From positions 8,866,001 to 8,930,000 of the forward strand of contig JAGVVL010000002.1 of the NCBI GenBank assembly GCA_018287875.1: 64,000 bases of DNA. The letters run 5' to 3'. Under the pieces are notes generated by a model. That model was given only the letters and a program-made list of their open reading frames with translations. It was not told the DNA's origin and searched no databases. Source of the stretch: Nigrospora sphaerica. Its lineage: Eukaryota; Ascomycota; Sordariomycetes; Amphisphaeriales; Apiosporaceae. Both the position numbers and the translations under genes were made by a program. Of this stretch, positions 35,231 through 45,469 are shown piece after piece (the first letter of the stretch is position 1; each line of letters starts with the position of its first letter).

Positions 35231-35571
35231 CACAACCCCCGCGAGAACCGATTGATGACGATCCAGGACCTCAAGGAGCAGGTCAAGGCCACCGTCAAGA
35301 CCACCGAGAAGACCTTCTACCTAGGGGAACAGCGCATCTTGGCGTTGCTGTTCCTGCTCCTGTTGGCCCCTCAGGGCTCGCGCACGGCGTCGATCCTACA
35401 GCTGCGCTTTAGCGACATCAAGGTGGTACTGGTACGCGACCACGTCCACCCGGAGGGTCCGCCAAGCCTGATGATCCGCCTCAGCCTGGAGTATACCAAG
35501 CAGTATCTGGGACCGAAGGCAACGTGAGTACATCCCTTTTCCTAACGTGGGATGACCTGTTCCGTCGATTA
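35231..35571 (+). pseudogene. DUF3435-type tyrosine recombinase relic, 5' part
   Basis: Open frame to 35527 whose translation (LFLLLLAPQGSRTASILQLR, then an EYTKQYLGPK block) matches the N-terminal catalytic part of fungal DUF3435 proteins, a tyrosine-recombinase family that includes the captains of Starship elements. The Arg in GSRTAS would be the first catalytic Arg. The frame ends at a possible donor GTGAGT (35525). The Pogo element enters at a TA 45 bases later. The matching downstream part is at 40252; the middle (more than 100 residues) is missing. It is a relic, and no Starship boundaries were found. Confidence 0.55.
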
Positions 35572-35621
35572 AGTTCGAGGACCCCCATTTGGGCCCCCCC
35601 CACATTTGGGCCCCCCAAAAA
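35572..35621 (+). repeat. Pogo-1 left terminal inverted repeat
   Basis: 50 bp with an internal direct repeat of CATTTGGGCCCCCC. Its inverse is at 40201-40250. Confidence 0.9.
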
Positions 35622-35722
35622 CCAGCCACCGAATTTCCAGCCCCTCGACTTCTTTTTAAATTTACTTCAGTAAATTGGCTTCAATCTGTGTAAAACTTAG
35701 TATCTACATTTCATTTCTTATT

Positions 35723-36830
35723 ATGAAACAATATTCAGAAGCTGAACTTCAACAAGCCCTAACTGCTATCGCAGCAGGGGGTGGAATCAAGCAGACCTCT
35801 CGAGATTACGGTATACCGAAGTCAACACTACAGAACCGAATTAAAGGTCATCAACCTAGACCCGAAGCCTTCGCAGACCAACAGAGGCTCAGACCGGTCC
35901 AGGAAGAGTTACTTACGACTTGGATCCTGACCCAAGCTGCCCTTGGGCTTCCGCCTTCACACGCCCAAGTCAAGGAGTTCGCCGAACGAATCCTCCGGGC
36001 TCAGGGCGACAGCGAGCCACTCGGAAAGAGGTGGCTGCAGGCCTTCCTACGCAGGAACCCAGCTGTACAGGTCTAGAAGAGTCGATCCATTGACTCGCAG
36101 CGTATTAACGGCGCCTCAGTCGAGGTAATTCGTCCATGGTTCCGATATCTTCAGCTGCCGGAGATCCAGAGGGTGAAGCCGGCTAACCGCTACAACATGG
36201 ATGAAGCAGGACTCCTAGAAGGTGCTGGATCGAACGGTCTAGTGATAGGAGGTTCCGAAAAACGCTCAATCCGAAAGAAACAGCCTGGTTCTCGTGCTTG
36301 GACGTCCTTTATTGAATGCATCTCCGCCCAGGGCCATACCCTGCCCCCGTTGGTCATTTTTAAGGGCAAGACGGTTCAACAGCAATGGTTCCCGGTTAAT
36401 TTAAGCCAATTTGGAGGCTGGCAGTTCACTGCAACCGAAAATGGATGGGTTACAGACCAAACAGCGCTCGAGTGGCTTAAGAAAGTCTTCATCCCGAATA
36501 CCGCCCCCAGAGACCCTTCCGAGTACCGCCTACTTATTATGGACGGCCATGGAAGCCATACAACGACTGATTTCATGTTCGAATGCTTCTCCAACCGGAT
36601 CTATCTTATTTTTTTGCCCCCTCATACCTCTCACGTCCTCCAACCGCTCGATTTAGCCGTTTTCAGTGCTTTGAAATCGGCGTACCGGAAAGAGCTCGGA
36701 TTTCCAACTCAGCTAACGGACTCAACAGTAGTTGGCAAGCGAAATTTCCTTGCCTGCTATCAGAAGGCTCGTTTAGCCGGCCTTACTAGCCAGAATATCC
36801 GGAATGGGTGGAAAGCAGCCGGTCTCTGGC

Positions 36831-36835
<5 letters not shown>
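35723..36835 (+). pseudogene. Pogo-1 transposase, N-terminal and catalytic part
   Basis: ATG at 35723 is preferred over 35675 because the helix-turn-helix family start (MKQYSEAELQQAL) begins there. A Psq-type HTH (residues 1-50) and a CENP-B-type HTH (about 60-115) bind the TIRs. The DDE_1 domain has Asp in YNMDEAG (about 36195), Asp in IMDGHGSH (about 36539) and Asp in PLDLAVFSA (about 36648). One nonsense codon, TAG at 36074-36076, separates the HTH from the catalytic part; the frame is the same on both sides. LINE-2 breaks the gene at 36835, where a GT run begins. Otherwise it is well preserved. Confidence 0.85.

Positions 36836-36863
<28 letters not shown>
36836..36863 (-). repeat. (AC)n tail of LINE-2
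   Basis: A run of about 14 AC units (GT on the plus strand) between the TSD and the LINE 3' UTR. Confidence 0.85.
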
Positions 36864-36864
<1 letters not shown>

Positions 36865-37045
36865 TATCGCCATACTGGGACAGTGTCCCGCCTCCCGAGG
36901 GGCATCTGGCGTGCGAGAGTCTATCTACATGAACACGAGATATCTCGCATGTCAAGCCCAATGGCAACCCTTTGGTCAAACCGTCTCCGTGGCTCCTCCG
37001 TGCGAGCTCGTTCCCGGCTCTATCTCCGTCTGAATAGCTGCGACT

Positions 37046-39370
37046 TCATATAGAGTAACTTCTGCGGCCTACCGATGGTGGGCATATATCCTCGTAGTAC
37101 TTCGTTAACGTTATAAAGAGCTGGAACCTCTCCGGGTCGTGTATTAACCGTTGCCAATATTCCTTTAAGGTTTTCGGTTCGGGGTCGAACTTCGGCCAAC
37201 GGGCCTGTTGCCTTCTTGTTTTGCGGCAGTAGACTAGATACTCCGGTGTTCGTAACATTCGGCAGGTGCATCGGTCGTTTTGGGGATGTTGGAATTTCTT
37301 ATGGTACCAGTCGAAGTCCCTGTGTCCTGATTAGAGCGCGAGAAAGTTGTGGAGTGTCCGTCTAGGGAGGTCCAGCTCCTTAGGCACCTTAAGGGTAGCG
37401 TCGGTGAATTCAAGCTCTCGGTAGCGCTTACAGCCTTGGGAGGCCTCCTCCCACCACTTCGTGAATTGTTCTCGTATAATTGTTTTTCGGAGTCGCTTCA
37501 CGCCTACGTACGTAGCTTGGGCTAACCGGCGTGCTAGGAGTGCGGCCTCTTCTTTCGCTAGCCTGTCGGCCTCTTCGTTCCCTTGAATCCCCTCATAACC
37601 TGGCACCCATCGAATGCGGACGTCGGCTATGGTCGCTATCTCCTGAAAGGCGAGGAAAACTTCTTGCGAGCTTTTCGGTGCGGTTCCCGTGAGGCCTTGG
37701 ATAACCGAGGTGTTATCTAGGCAAACGTGGATTGTCGCGCCTAGGTTGATCCGGTGGGCTTAGCGTAGACCTTGCCACGCTCCTACGGCCTCTCCGTCGA
37801 AGACTTCCGCTAGGCCTAGTCGGCCTTTTCCTTGTCTTATTTTCCGACCGTTTTTGTAGATCACGAAACCCCAGCCGACTACCTCGTCCGGTCCTTTTGA
37901 CCCGTCCGAGAAGACGACGAGGTGCGTGTCGGGAAGCTTTGATTGCCACGCTATGAACTCCTTCGCCGCTGTTTTCTTGTCCTTCTGCGGGTCCGGTTTA
38001 AACGTGTAACGTTTTAGGAGGTACTGTGGCCTTGGGATGGTAGGTAGGAGTCTGGCCGCTCTCTGGAGCCTGGTTCGCGTAGGCTGGTAAGAGCCGTAGC
38101 CGCGACCTGATAGATAGGGCCGCAGTACCGTCCGCGCTGTTAGCATATGGCTGTTGTCCATTGACTGGAGCCGTTGTCCGAAGCGATAGAACGCCGCTTC
38201 CAGTGCGATTCGCGCCGTTAAGACACCTGCGTCCCTGTATAGCGTGGCTATCGGTGTTGTCTTCCATATAGGCAGAACAGCTCGTATGGCCTCCCTTAGG
38301 ACCCTATCTATTTCGTCTATTTGTGCCTCTTGTTGTGTCGACACCTCCGTATTGTGTTGTCGGCTAGCGAACTTTCGTGTCTTCGTGCGTCCCTTGTACC
38401 ATGCCTCGGCCCCGTATGTGAGGATAGGGAGAACGCAGGTAAAGATAGCCTTCCGGAGGGCTCTTGGCGGAGGGCCTTGCTGAGTGTTAGCTAGGCTCCG
38501 AAGGTGTCGTACGACGTTTCGCGCTTGTGCCGCTTTCCTCTTCACGTGCTCTGTGAACCGTAGCTTCGAGTCGAACCAGACGCCGAGCTATCGTATAGGC
38601 TGGACCGAGGCGTGTATGGTCAGCCCGTGGTCCCGTGCCGTTACGCTAGGGAGTTCCCCTAGGTTCTTTATACACGTGAAATGGAGCAGCTCGCTTTTGT
38701 CCGGGTCGATAATGACTTTGTTTCCCTTGCCCCAGTTGAGGACATCGTTTAAGTCCTTTGCTAGCTGTCGTGCGTTATCGTGTAGGGACTTGCTAGCTCG
38801 GTAAAAGCATATATCGTCCGCATACCTAAACCGGTGTCTTATGTCCTCGAGTAGGATGTCTGCGATGTATAGAAGGAATAGGACGGGGGAGGCGGGGGAC
38901 CCTTATAGTAGGCCGTATTGGATTGCCTGTGGCTTTGTTATGACGTCGTCGAGTCGGATCCGTGCTTGTCTCTCTTCCATGAAGGAGCCGACAAACTTAA
39001 TAAGCTGGGTTGCCCAACCCTGTTGCCTCATACGAAGCATGAGCCGCCTCTTAAGGGTAGCGTCGAATGCGCCCTTCACGTCCACGGTGAGAATCGAGGC
39101 TGTGCCTTTGTTCTCTAGGGAATGCTCGATCTCGTGTGTTAAGCAGGCGAGGAGGTCTGAGGCTGCCCGTGTCGGCAAGGCGCCGGCCTGTTGTGGGCTG
39201 ACCACCTTATGTAAGAGCGTGGTGTTCGCTATTCGTCTAGCTACGAGTCTCTCGAGGCCTTTCCCGAGGCAGGAGAGAAGCGCGATTGGTCGCCAGGAGC
39301 GGGGCCTCCTATTCCCCGGGTCAAGTTCTCTGCGCTTTCTATAGAAAGGGGGGGAATAGAAGGTTTGCAC
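37046..39370 (-). pseudogene. LINE-2 ORF2 relic: RT, RNase H and C-terminal region
   Basis: On the minus strand, RT begins with SWRPIALLSCLGKGLERLVA (about 39250-39300). The catalytic YADD sits in RFRYADDICF at about 38806-38835 and is intact. RNase H has an SDGSKGPDEVVGWGFVIY block (about 37850-37910), FDGEAVG (about 37785) and a WVPGYEGIQGNEEADRLA block (about 37555-37610). Stops at 38903, 38589, 37760 and 37331 are TAA/TAG where Gln or Trp codons fit. The sequence from 39372 to 39636 is less clearly pol and includes a probable frameshift at a C run. Not functional, but much younger than LINE-1. Confidence 0.82.
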
Positions 39371-39651
39371 CTTAAGCAGCCCGCAAGGGCATATCCCTCT
39401 CTAGGACCACCGACATGCGCATCCCTCCTCTCGAGCCATAGCACGACCTCCTCGACCTGCAGCCTCCCAGGATAGCACCTACGCTAGCGACACTCCGACA
39501 GAGAAGATGCCCTTTGGCACAATCGAAGGCAGTCCGTCTCATCCTTGTCTCCAGGTCCCTGGGCTGGCCCAATCCAGCTGTTCATCCCCTTCCACGGCAA
39601 GTCCTCGAACCGGTTCCATCTCTAGTCGACCCTAGTGGTCTCTGGCCAGTG

Positions 39652-40052
39652 AGTATGGCTAAACCGCTTTTAAGCCGGAATTTAGTTCAAAATACACACC
39701 AAACAACACCCGATACGACAAATTCAAAGCAATCCTACTCGAATAGGGTCTTCTTAACACCTCCAAAAAAAGATCCCATACTTCTATAGTGGTTTGGTCG
39801 ACTCCAAAGAAGACATCGGACTTCAAGGACCAAGTACAGCTTTCGAACCAGCTAGCAGAACACTCAACCACACAACGGCTACTCTTCCGGAAGATTCAAA
39901 AGGCCTTTGATGAGAAGAATGTCCAATTGGCTACTGCTCAAAGGCAGATTCAGGCTCTCGAAGCTAAGATTGAGACTATCAGACCAAGGAAGAGGAGGAA
40001 GGTAGATTTAAGCCCTAATTCGAAGTTCGCAAACATCGAAGACATCCACTGA
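39652..40052 (+). pseudogene. Pogo-1 transposase, C-terminal part
   Basis: Resumes the transposase exactly after the LINE-2 TSD. The frame changes near 39760-39790, at a run of seven A, before VVWSTPKK. The end is a coiled-coil-like segment with a basic PRKRRKVDLSP motif, typical of Fot/Pogo proteins and possibly a nuclear localisation signal. With 35723-36835 the ancestral protein would be about 504 aa. Confidence 0.8.
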
Positions 40053-40200
40053 GCTCAATTGGCGGTCGGGGAGGCTGAAAGTGGTCTAGATGAAGAGAGC
40101 GATAGCGAAAGCCTAAGTGAGGCTGGTTCTTGTATTCGAGTTATTATTAATTGAGGCTGCATGTGAAGTTCTGTTGATAGGGTTGGTTTTGAGCGTGGTT

Positions 40201-40250
40201 TTTTTGGGGGGCCCAAATGTGGGGGGGGCCCAAATGGGGGTCCTCGAACT
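40201..40250 (-). repeat. Pogo-1 right terminal inverted repeat
   Basis: Inverse of 35572-35621, followed by TSD TA. Confidence 0.9.
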
Positions 40251-40251
40251 T

Positions 40252-40390
40252 AGAGGGTCTGCCGTTGCTACGTGGACTGGCCCCCGAACGAGGCTTCTTG
40301 ATGGGGTTCGAACACAACACCATCTGCTACAACTTGCGTTATATGGCGGGAAACAAGCTGGAGCACAGCCGTGAGTCGCTCTGATGTCCG
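40252..40390 (+). pseudogene. DUF3435-type recombinase relic, 3' part
   Basis: Plus-strand frame reading GFEHNTICYNLRYMAGNKLE, which matches the second catalytic block (H/Y-x-x-R) of DUF3435 proteins, then a stop. The preceding ~130 residues and the Tyr-bearing end are absent. Together with 35231-35571 it shows Pogo-1 sits in a decayed recombinase gene. 40391-40784 shows no gene and should hold the promoter of the DUF3176 gene. Confidence 0.45.
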
Positions 40391-40784
40391 ACCAGTACCT
40401 TCGTGATGTCTGAGCAGGCAGCCTGCATCACCTGCTTGCTGCCATGCAAACTGATCCCATGACATTATACGCTGGCAAATTCGGCAGGATCCGGCTTATG
40501 GTCCCTATCAAGCGCCTCCACCCCATCCCCAAATTAATCTGACATGCATGTTGACCCAGGTAGAATCGCAGGCTAAGAAACTTCTGATTGGACGGCACAG
40601 TAGGAAGTTTCATATTGATGGGGCCTCGCATTTACGGATCTATTCTGCCTGTAGCGGTCTGCGGGCACGACGGTTTATAAACGAAGCTTCGCCCTCTCCA
40701 CTCGAGCCGAACCTTCTCTTATTTGTCAACCTTCGCACCGTAGACAAATAGTCGCACCAAGTACACATATCCATCGACGCCACG

Positions 40785-42943
40785 ATGACGAAGGCATCGA
40801 AGGATCCGCGCACGGGGGCGTACAAAACCGCCTTCAGCCCATGGACATGGGAGATCGTCTCTTGCACGTCATCATTGGTTCTCTTAATAGCCATCGTTGT
40901 TATCCTTGCACGAGTCGACGGGCGTCCCCAGGAAGAATGGCAACATCCGATCACACTCAACTCCTTGGTTAATACGCTCTCGACCTTCTTCCGCGCCTGT
41001 TTAGCCGCAACGGCCACGGAGATGATCAGCCAGCAAAAATGGGTCTGGTTCTGGTCGACACCGGAATCCAGTCGTCGACCCATCAGTCATCTGCAATCTT
41101 TCGACGCCGGCAGTAGAAGCCTGCTCGGGGGTCTCAATCTTCTGCCCATTGTGGCAAGGCAATATCCCTTCGCTATGTTGCCAGTCATGGTTCTCGTTGT
41201 GTCGCTATTGGTGGGCCCGTTTACGCAACAGTCAATTCAAATCTTATTCAAAGATGTCCCATCGGAGCTGGGGGCTGCCTCGCTGCCCATATCGAGAGTC
41301 ATCGATGCATTTACAAGTAACTCATACTACAATACCATGCCACTAGGCGATTACACCTTCTGGTCACTTACAAACGGCCCCAGGGTTTTGGTTTTCAATA
41401 CCGTCAGCAACCCAACCAGCCACGATTTGACCATCACCCCCGAGTGTCCCACCGGCAACTGCGACTTTCCGAGTTTAGACAGCAGCGGCATCACGCACAC
41501 CTCTTTGGGAGTCTGCAGCATCTGTTCCGACATGACTTCGCTAGTGACAGAGGAGGATGACGATGGCAGTTACGGACTTCCTACTTTCAGCATTGAACGC
41601 AAAATGCGGCTAGCTGTCGAGGCCCGGGCCAACGTGACCTGGGCGGAAACGACAATGACGACCGAGCACAAAGCCCTTTCCCGATGGGCACTAGTCAATG
41701 CTACCGTTTTGACCGTGACCAAGGTTGGGCAGCTGGCTGGATCAGTCGAATACCCGAATACCCCGGTGGCAGTCTCTTGCTCTTTGTATGCCTGCCTCCG
41801 CTCGTATACGGCAACGGTCCGAGATAACAAACTGTCGGAAACGCTAAAGAGCAGTACTCCATTGGCACCGGACCTTGCAAACTTCACCGGAACCGGATCT
41901 GAGCTGGATGAAAAGATATGGACTGGCTTCGCAATAGCTACAGACTCTAACCCATACAACCTGTCTGCGATCCAGTCCCCCTGCAGGGTTGGCAACGATA
42001 TATATTCGGCATCCAATATTTCGCAGGCGCCCGGCGCGGTACCGGTGAGACTTGTTATCCCGGATGGAGCAGCGCATTATCCTCCAACCCTGGCACCAGA
42101 GGAGTGCATCACCCGTGTGGACATGTTCACTCGGGGGCTCCTTGGTGGAGCTTATGGTTACTTCCTATCTGGTGGCTGCAGGGGCGCTTTAGATACTGAA
42201 GGCCGACTCTTTTGCAAGGACAACTTGTGGGCGAACCTTCCAATCCAACAGCGAGTAAATAGGAAGCACTAATAGTGTCTAGGTGGCTTGAAAAACTTTT
42301 CAACAAGGGAAGGGCAACGGCAAAATCCCTTAGCGACTACTACGAGGATATAGCGGAAGCATCGACAAAGCAAATACGTCTCGGCTTACTGCGAAGCAAT
42401 GGAACAACGGACCGCGCCAAAGGAATCTCACTGCAGAGAACCGCGCATACCCGCATCGAGTGGACCTGGTTTATCCTCCCAATGGCCCTCCTGGCTCTGG
42501 ACATCACCGTGCTGGTGTGTATGATCGTGCGCAGCATACGCTACCGGGACCGGGAGGCCGTTTGGAAGAGCAACGCCTTGCCGCTTCTGTACTACAAGTC
42601 GCGCTTCATCGGCTTGGAGCCCAACCACCTGGCGCACTCGGCGTACGACCCGCTGGAGATGGCCAGCGCCGAGACAGACCGGTTCATGACGAGCGCGGAG
42701 CTCCAGACCATTGCGCAGAACGTCAAGGTGCGCCTGCGCCGGAGCGGGCCGGGCGAGACGGAACCCGCTCATGACGGGGAGGACGTCGAGGCGCAATCCA
42801 CCAGCACGCAGGATGGGGAAGACATCGAGGCACAATGCACCAGCGTACAGAGTGGGGAGGAGGTCGAGGCCCGGTTGCTCGAGGTAAATGCTCAGCGGGG
42901 AGAGCATCCCGCTCACAACAGCACCTCAGTCGCCACCGAGTAG
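40785..42943 (+). CDS. DUF3176-family membrane protein (2 exons, 700 aa)
   Basis: Exon 1 40785-42226, intron 42227-42282 (56 nt; GTGGGC donor, CACTAAT branch region, CTAG acceptor), exon 2 42283-42943. The splice joins NL to WLEKLFNKG, the order usual in this family; without it the frame would stop at 42270. N-terminal motifs SPWTWEI, ILARVDGRP and a later LQSFDAGSRS are those of fungal DUF3176 proteins. Membrane segments are about residues 24-42 and 125-147, with a last one in WFILPMALLALDITVLVCMI. The large middle region has cysteines and several N-x-S/T sites, consistent with an exposed domain. The C-terminal tail has three tandem ~15-residue acidic repeats (DGEDVEAQ, DGEDIEAQ, SGEEVEAR). 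The molecular role of the family is unknown to me. No RIP damage. Confidence 0.88.
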
Positions 42944-43410
42944 CCGTCACCACAATTCGACAAGCTTAGCCTTGACATCATACTAGGTTAAGGCGTAGGT
43001 TTAAGCGTGGCAAGGTGTTATACTTAGTGAAAATATCCACGAAATTTTTATTCTCTCCTTTACTTTACCTGTACCTTATATAGCGCGCATCACACCACTT
43101 CCGAAGAGAATTCTTACGTTATTTAATTTAGATTTTGTAGAATTAATATTATTTGAATTTTCATTTTTGTTTTAAAAAAAGATTTATAGCAGGTTTGATA
43201 TTTTTCTTCAGTCTATCTCCTTTAGAATTATCCTATTTAAAAGAAAGTGAGATAATTATATTATAACAATAATAATACTTGCTAATAAACCTATAATAGT
43301 CATATCTTTAATTTATTTTTAATAAATTCTCTTTAACTTCTCTTTATATACCTTATACTTTATATCCCTTTACTTGAATTTAACATTAAGGACTTTTAAG
43401 TGATTATATA
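42944..43410. other. AT-rich stretch before Pogo-2
   Basis: No gene seen. The last ~60 bases (ending TTAAGTGATTATATA) weakly resemble LTR-B in reverse and may be the left part of the LTR-B copy that resumes at 50124. Confidence 0.35.
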
Positions 43411-45270
43411 ACGTGGATGTCATACGAGTGGGCCAGTTATACAAGTGGGCTACTTTCCACTTATTTCAACTCTTCCAACTTTAATTGCCTATAACTTAAC
43501 CAATAGTTATAGAATACTCTTCTAGCGAGTTTAGAATTATTCTAGCAATCCAGGCGATTAAGAAGAACCCCGAACTTAGCTGCCGACAAGCAGCGGCTAT
43601 CTATAATATCTCGCGAACTACCCTCCAACGTAGAATAAACGGAAAACACGCTAGACGCGATGTACGCGCCAACAATACTCGTCTTACCGAATTAGAAGAG
43701 AAGACGCTTGTCCGATACATCCTCGACTTAGATTCGCAAGGATTTGCGCCGCGGTTGCACGATATGGAAGATATAGCGAATGTCATCGCCGCGTCGCGCG
43801 ACGCGTCACGCGTCGGGACGCATTAGGCCGCGAACTTCGTTAAGCGACAACGAGACCTCCGGACGCGTTTTTTGCGTGTATACGACTATCAGAGGGCCCT
43901 CTACGAAGATCCTGAAAAAATCGCGGGCTAGTTCGCGCTTTTCGCGAACCTAAAGGCTAAATACGGCATCCAAGATAAGGATATCTATAACTTCGACGAG
44001 ACCGGCTTTACGATAGGCTAAATCACGTCCTCGATGGTTATAACTGGCGCCGATCGAAGCGGGAAGCGAAAGAAGGTCCAGCCTAGCAATCGCGAATGGG
44101 TTACTGTGATCTAGGGCGTCTGTTCCGATAGCTGGTGTGTCCCACCGTTCATCGCAGTAAAGGACGCTTACTATCTCGCGAACTGGTACGCCGACAGCAC
44201 CCTCCCACGCGACTGGGTAATTAAACCGACCCAGAATGGATAGACCGATAACGAGACGGGCCTGGACTGGATTCAGCATTTCGAAAAACACACCGCGTTG
44301 CGCGCGAAAAGCCCATATCGGATGTTAGTGATCGACGGGCACGAGAGCCACGTTTCGGCCGAATTTTAAGCTTTCTGTAAAGAGAAAAACATCATCACGG
44401 TCTCGATGCCTCTGCACTCCTTATATCTACTCCAGCCACTAGATGTTGGGTGTTTCGGCCTATTAAAGCGGGCGTATAAGCGTAAGATCGAAGGGTTTAT
44501 GAAGTCACTTATTAACCATATCACTAAGGCCGAATTTTTAATCGCCTTCTAAGCCGCCTTTTTAAAGGTTTTTATATTTAATAACATTAAGGCTGGATTC
44601 TTTAAAGCCGGTTTAATCCTTCTCGACCTAGAAAGAGTTCTCACAAAGCTAGATATAAAGTTATTGACACTTTTGCTTACTAGAAGCCTTCTAGCCGCAA
44701 GCGTCCTATAGGCCTCTCAGACGCTACATAACCTAATTAAGGCGACTTCGTAAACTGATTTTATTAAGAATCGAGTCCGCCGTTATTAAGGAAGCTCTCC
44801 GATACCGATTTTATCGGCAGTGGACCAGTTTGCTAAAGGTGCAATGGCGATAATGTACGAGGTCGCCTTTCTCCGGGCGGAGAATAAAACCCTTCGAGAG
44901 GCGAATTCTAGCCTTGCAAAACGTCGGAGAGCAAATAAAACACGCCTACAGTAAGGAGGAACACTCGAGATCGGCGAGGCTCAAGATCTTTTAAATTAAA
45001 AGGACGTCGATACGCAGTTAAAAGAGGAAACGCACACAAAGAGTGGTCGGGCAACGAGGACAGAGCCGCGCTCTTAGCAGTGTGGTATCTGCGGAACAGC
45101 TAGGCATAATACGCGAATATATAAAATAAATGTATAAACATCTGGAGAGTCGGATTCCAATTAGTTTGAATTAATTTAAGACGTTATAGTTAAGTAATTG
45201 ATTAATTTGTCGTGAAGGTGCTTAGAAGTGGCCCACTCGTATGACTGGCCCACTTGTATGACATCCACGT
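43411..45270 (+). mobile_element. Pogo-2: RIP-inactivated Fot/Pogo transposon
   Basis: 1,860 bp, TA TSD (43409-43410, 45271-45272), TIRs of about 45 bp starting ACGTGGATGTCATAC and differing at a few transition sites. The TIRs contain two spaced copies of ATAC(G/A)AGTGGGC. Distinct from Pogo-1 in TIR and transposase. Confidence 0.9.
43520..45150 (+). pseudogene. Pogo-2 transposase relic
   Basis: Plus frame with a helix-turn-helix start (AIQAIKKNPELSCRQAAAIY), then DDE_1 blocks: Asp in YNFDETGF (about 43990), Asp in VIDGHESH (about 44330) and Asp in QPLDVGCF (about 44435). A possible C-terminal Cys/His motif (CGICGTARH) is at about 45080. All three catalytic Asp survive, but more than ten TAG/TAA stand at Trp/Gln positions, so it is dead by RIP. 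Confidence 0.8.
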
Positions 45271-45469
45271 TAAGTGATTACGCATACATAGCTACAGAAA
45301 ACTTTTGGAAACAGACCCCACATAGCGATAACTTCATAACCACGACTCTATAAGCTACCGGATAGCCCGGAAACTGTTCCTAGGGCTTCATTTAGCCTAG
45401 AAATAGTCGATTCACCACCCTCGAGGTAAAGCGCGGGTGGTGGGAGCCGCCATAGGCCCGCCCCACCCC

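Larger units (their letters stand above)
36836..39636 (-). mobile_element. LINE-2: 5'-truncated Tad-like LINE inside Pogo-1
   Basis: Inserted on the minus strand with an exact 15-bp TSD GGTCTCTGGCCAGTG (36821-36835, 39637-39651). It ends in an (AC)n tail that abuts the TSD. The 5' end is truncated within the region before RT, as is common after target-primed reverse transcription. Damage is mild: a handful of TAA/TAG stops. It resembles LINE-1 in domains and tail. Confidence 0.88.
35572..40250 (+). mobile_element. Pogo-1: Fot/Pogo-type DNA transposon, split by LINE-2
   Basis: TA TSD (35570-35571, 40251-40252) and 50-bp terminal inverted repeats that match exactly for 50 bases, beginning AGTTCGAGGACCCCCATTTG. 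Removing LINE-2 and one TSD copy leaves 1,863 bp, typical for this group. It inserted into the DUF3435 relic and was later hit by LINE-2 in the transposase gene. Confidence 0.93.

Noticed and set aside
36773..37053. Open frames with Cys-Val or Thr-His runs
   Set aside because: Translations of the LINE-2 (AC)n/(GT)n tail and flanks.
35231..40390. An active Starship captain
   Set aside because: Only two fragments remain, the middle and Tyr-bearing end are missing, and no Starship boundary or cargo is visible.
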